The position numbers and the translations under genes are program-made. From positions 1 through 64,000 of the forward strand of contig NZ_JAIPUT010000003.1 in the NCBI RefSeq assembly GCF_020055635.1: 64,000 nucleotides of DNA, read 5' to 3'. The stretch comes from Marivita sp. (lineage in GTDB: Bacteria; Pseudomonadota; Alphaproteobacteria; Rhodobacterales; Rhodobacteraceae). Shown piece after piece: positions 61,282 through 64,000 of this stretch (positions within the stretch are counted from its first letter, which is position 1; each line of letters begins with the position of its first letter). The notes under the pieces were generated by a model, which was not told the origin of the DNA, searched no databases, and saw nothing but the letters and a program-made list of their open reading frames with translations.

Positions 61282-62622
61282 CTAGTCTCTCGACGGCTGA
61301 AGCGCGGTCAGGCCCTTGAGGATGTCGATGGCATAGGCCAGCTGGTAATCCTCTTCGCGCAGCGCGGCAGCGGCTTCGGCCTTGGCGCGGTCGTCTTCGA
61401 TCTGCTGGACCTCGTCCTCGCTCAGGCTGTCATTGTTGAGGCTACCGCGCAGGTCGGCTTCGGAGCGATTGAAGACGTTCGATTCCTCTTCCTCATCTTC
61501 CGTGGCCTCGGGGCGGCGGGGCTGCGCGACAACGATATCGGGAGACACGCCCAGCGCCTGGATCGACCGTCCCGACGGCGTGTAATACCGCGCGGTGGTC
61601 AGACGCATCGCGCCGTCGCCGCGCAGCGGCATGACCGTCTGGACCGACCCCTTGCCGAATGACTTGGTGCCGACGACGATGGCGCGGCGATGATCCTGCA
61701 ACGCACCGGCGACGATCTCGGAGGCCGAGGCAGAACCGCCATTGATCAGAACGACGATCGGCTTGCCATCGGCAAGGTCGCCCGGCGTGGCATTGTAGCG
61801 GTCGCCATCCTCGGGCTGACGGCCACGGGTGCTGACGATCTCTCCCTCTTCGAGGAATGCGTCGCTGACGCGGATCGCCTGGTTGAGCAGACCGCCCGGG
61901 TTGTTGCGCAGGTCAAGCACGATGCCTTCGACATTTTCCATGCCGCCTGCCGCCTCGACCTGTTCTGCAAGACCTTCTTCGAGGTTGGCAAAGGTCTGGT
62001 CGTTGAACGTGGTCACCCGAAGGACAACCGTGTCGCCCTGAAGCCGGGTGCGCACGGCGGTCAGGGTGATCGTGTCCCGGATGATCGACACGTCGAACGG
62101 TTCGGCCTCGCCTTCGCGTACCACGGTGATGATGATCTCGGACCCGACCGGGCCGCGCATCAGGTCGACCGCATCGTCAAGGGTCAGACCCAGAACGGAT
62201 TCGCCATCGACATGGGTGATGAAGTCGCCAGCCTCGATGCCTGCGGAATCGGCCGGCGTGCCGTCGATCGGCGAGACAACCTTGACGAACCCCTCTTCCT
62301 GCGTGACCTCGATCCCCAGGCCGCCGAACTCTCCGCGCGTCTGCACGCGCATGTCGGCGGCATCGTCGGGCGACAGATAGCTGGAATGCGGGTCGAGCGA
62401 GGTCAGCATGCCGTCGATGGCCGCCTCGATCAGGTCGCCTTCGTCAACCTCTTCGACATATTGCGCGCGGATGCGTTCGAAGATGTCGCCGAACAGATCG
62501 AGCTGTTCGTAGACATTCGTCGTGCGGGCGCTTTCCTGCGCGACCAGCGGGCCGACGAACTGGGTCGTGGCCACGATGCCGGCAAGTGTGCCACCGATGG
62601 CCGCCATGACGAGTTTTTTCAT
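61282..62622 (-). CDS. ctpA: S41 carboxyl-terminal processing protease
   Basis: 446 aa periplasmic serine protease. N-terminal signal/anchor ([27 protein letters not shown]), PDZ domain about residues 90-165 ([21 protein letters not shown]), and catalytic Ser-Lys dyad in [15 protein letters not shown] and [13 protein letters not shown] long acidic C-terminal tail follows. Coupled by a 4-base overlap to the envC-like gene upstream, a conserved pairing whose LytM partner may modulate cell-wall turnover. Confidence 0.95.
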   Translation of the reverse strand: MKKLVMAAIGGTLAGIVATTQFVGPLVAQESARTTNVYEQLDLFGDIFERIRAQYVEEVDEGDLIEAAIDGMLTSLDPHSSYLSPDDAADMRVQTRGEFGGLGIEVTQEEGFVKVVSPIDGTPADSAGIEAGDFITHVDGESVLGLTLDDAVDLMRGPVGSEIIITVVREGEAEPFDVSIIRDTITLTAVRTRLQGDTVVLRVTTFNDQTFANLEEGLAEQVEAAGGMENVEGIVLDLRNNPGGLLNQAIRVSDAFLEEGEIVSTRGRQPEDGDRYNATPGDLADGKPIVVLINGGSASASEIVAGALQDHRRAIVVGTKSFGKGSVQTVMPLRGDGAMRLTTARYYTPSGRSIQALGVSPDIVVAQPRRPEATEDEEEESNVFNRSEADLRGSLNNDSLSEDEVQQIEDDRAKAEAAAALREEDYQLAYAIDILKGLTALQPSRD

Positions 62623-63749
62623 TCGGTTGTTCCCTTATCCTCTGTGAACCACCCAAGGGGGTTCTCTGGCATGTCGCCAAATCTGACTTCTATATAGAGC
62701 GTTTCGGACAGCGCTTCGCCAGCCCTTTCACCGGAAGGTGATTGAATATCGTCGGGTACACCTTTGGGTCCACCCATCAAACCGACAGGGCTGCCTTCGG
62801 GCAGGACCTGGCCGGTTTCTCCGAATACCGTGTCGAGACCCGCAAAGACAAAGAGAATATCCGGTTCGGGTTCAAGGATGCTGACCAGCCCGTAATCCAG
62901 AAGCGGCCCCCTGTAGCGGATCGTCGCGGCGGTGGGTGTCGTGACAAGCGCACGCGGGCGCGTGGCGATCAGGACACCGGGCCGGGTGATCCCCGCCGCG
63001 TCGGTCTCACCCGCGCGGCGCAGGATTTCACCCGCCACGGGCAGGGGCAGCGCGCCTTTGCGGTTCCGCGCCGAGGGCAGATCGAGATCGGCCTCGTCTT
63101 CGGAAATCTGGCTCAGACCGGCGGCAAACCCATCGAGCGTTTCCGTCGCACCGATCAGGATCGCGGTCCGGACCGGGTCTTCGGTGAACTTGAGCGGCAG
63201 ATCGGTGCGGTCGGCCATCGCCTGGCTCAGGGCAGTACGGGCGGTCTGGATATCGGCCAGCCCGGCCTGCAGCGTGTTGGCGGCGTCCTGCTGCAACTGG
63301 CGCAGCGCCGTGGCCTCCTCGACATCGGCGCGCAGCCCTGCCGCCGCGTCGGACAGGGCAGGTGTCACCGAGGCCATCAAGAGACCGGCCCGCGCCGCGC
63401 CGATGGGGCCATCGGGATGCACGAAGCTTTGCGGCCCGGCCGTTCCACCCAGCGCCGACAGCGCCGCCAGCAGCCGCGTCACCTCGCCATCGCGGGCATC
63501 AAGGGTGCGGCGCAGTTCGGTTTCGCGAATGGACGCCGCCCGCAACCCGTCGCGCATCGCCGCCAGCCCGGTTTCGAACGCCTTGACCGCTTCGGTCAGG
63601 GCACGCACCCGGTCGCGCGCCGACTCCGCCGCGTCGAGCTTGACCGTGGCCTCTTCCAGCTGCGCCATCGCAGCGCGCGCCGCCTCGGCAGGCGTCTGGG
63701 CCGCCAGCGGAGCGCCGATCGACAAAAGAAGAAACGCCACAAGCCTCAT
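62619..63749 (-). CDS. EnvC-like murein hydrolase activator (degenerate LytM domain)
   Basis: 376 aa. Signal peptide [18 protein letters not shown], then two long coiled-coil stretches (about residues 20-190), then a LytM/M23-type domain from about residue 255 ([38 protein letters not shown]). The HxH-type zinc ligands that active M23 peptidases have at the later position are absent, as in EnvC of E. coli, which activates amidases. Coupled to ctpA and to gpmI by 4-base overlaps. Confidence 0.87.
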   Translation of the reverse strand: MRLVAFLLLSIGAPLAAQTPAEAARAAMAQLEEATVKLDAAESARDRVRALTEAVKAFETGLAAMRDGLRAASIRETELRRTLDARDGEVTRLLAALSALGGTAGPQSFVHPDGPIGAARAGLLMASVTPALSDAAAGLRADVEEATALRQLQQDAANTLQAGLADIQTARTALSQAMADRTDLPLKFTEDPVRTAILIGATETLDGFAAGLSQISEDEADLDLPSARNRKGALPLPVAGEILRRAGETDAAGITRPGVLIATRPRALVTTPTAATIRYRGPLLDYGLVSILEPEPDILFVFAGLDTVFGETGQVLPEGSPVGLMGGPKGVPDDIQSPSGERAGEALSETLYIEVRFGDMPENPLGWFTEDKGTTE

Positions 63750-64000
63750 GTGCGGATCAGGCTCTGCCCGGTCATCTCGTCCGGCTGGGGCAGCCCCATC
63801 AGAGCGAGCAGCGTCGGCGCGAGATCGGCCAGACGGCCATCGGCAAGCGTGGCGCCCTCGGGTCCACCGAACAGCACCACGGGAACGAGATTGGTCGTGT
63901 GCGCCGTGTGCGGCCCGCCGGTGTCGGGATCGACCATGGTTTCGCAATTGCCGTGATCGGCCGTCACGATCATCGCGCCTCCGGCCTTTCCGACGGCGGC
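63746..64000 (-). CDS. gpmI: 2,3-bisphosphoglycerate-independent phosphoglycerate mutase, C-terminal part
   Basis: The last 84 codons before the stop; the gene continues beyond the window. [37 protein letters not shown] is the metal-binding C-terminal part of the alkaline phosphatase-like fold, and [26 protein letters not shown] is the family ending. Converts 3-phosphoglycerate to 2-phosphoglycerate in glycolysis. Overlaps the envC-like start by 4 bases. Confidence 0.93.
   Translation of the reverse strand, partial: AAVGKAGGAMIVTADHGNCETMVDPDTGGPHTAHTTNLVPVVLFGGPEGATLADGRLADLAPTLLALMGLPQPDEMTGQSLIRT

Noticed and set aside
1-64000. CRISPR arrays, insertion sequences, prophage or integration junctions
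   Set aside because: No regularly spaced direct repeats, transposase, integrase or tRNA-end duplication was found on reading; the tRNA at the left edge has no visible repeated 3' end in the window.

Overview
The window is a chromosomal stretch of a GC-rich alphaproteobacterium. The gene content points to the Rhodobacteraceae, roseobacter side: a short aa3-type cytochrome oxidase subunit IV, an alphaproteobacterial greA, a DUF1127 gene, a DUF6173-type gene, PHB genes, an NMT1/THI5-type pyrimidine transporter next to a reductive pyrimidine pathway, and GC-rich intergenic hairpins. No species can be named from the sequence alone. I see no prophage, insertion sequence, CRISPR array or rRNA operon. 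Genes are packed tightly, many with 4-base start/stop overlaps, and no stretch over 300 bases lacks a gene.

Left part (1-11.6 kb): a tRNA-Arg(CCT), a LacI-family regulator, then a pyrimidine catabolic island. An ABC transporter, dihydropyrimidinase and an M20-type N-carbamoyl amidohydrolase form one leftward operon. preT-preA (dihydropyrimidine dehydrogenase) form a second. A RutR-like TetR regulator lies between them. Near-identical palindromes of the RutR-operator type precede both operons, so the island looks like one regulon that imports uracil/thymine or related compounds and converts them to beta-amino acids.

Middle-left (11.7-27 kb): a DUF1127 gene, rpsD with its own promoter and leader, an EAL phosphodiesterase, phaA-phaB for PHB synthesis, a DMT transporter, a pair resembling the quinone-resistance genes mhqO/mhqD, a YdcH-type miniprotein, a tRNA methyltransferase, polyprenyl synthase, ispE, a TPR protein, ETF-ubiquinone oxidoreductase, greA and a membrane protein.

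Centre (27-41 kb): a molybdenum cofactor operon fdhD-mobA-mobB-moeA, in which MoeA carries an unusual N-terminal extension resembling an RNase H-fold DUF429 domain. Then come azlCD, a lipoprotein with a possible permuted papain arrangement, cytochrome oxidase subunit IV, rmuC-mutL, an AEC transporter, fghA for formaldehyde oxidation, a UPF0178 protein and an ornithine cyclodeaminase-like enzyme. Three intergenic clusters of perfect hairpins here share an ATGCGTYGACGCAT core.

Right part (40-64 kb): an NlpC/P60 hydrolase with an M17 aminopeptidase, an HPt-like protein, carbonic anhydrase, an ACR3 arsenite exporter, then asd, dapD and dapE (lysine/diaminopimelate synthesis) interspersed with a LOG-family protein, a rhodanese and a two-gene Hint-domain unit. 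Next are RNase R, a lytic transglycosylase, an NAD(P)H oxidoreductase, a transglutaminase-like protein, and the leftward gpmI-envC-ctpA cluster with rppH.

The most unusual elements are the Hint pair (one member apparently without the catalytic cysteine), the MoeA fusion, the recurrent hairpin arrays, and two CGTACG-centred perfect palindromes exactly 30 bases apart downstream of preA. All names rest on reading motifs by eye. No database search was run.
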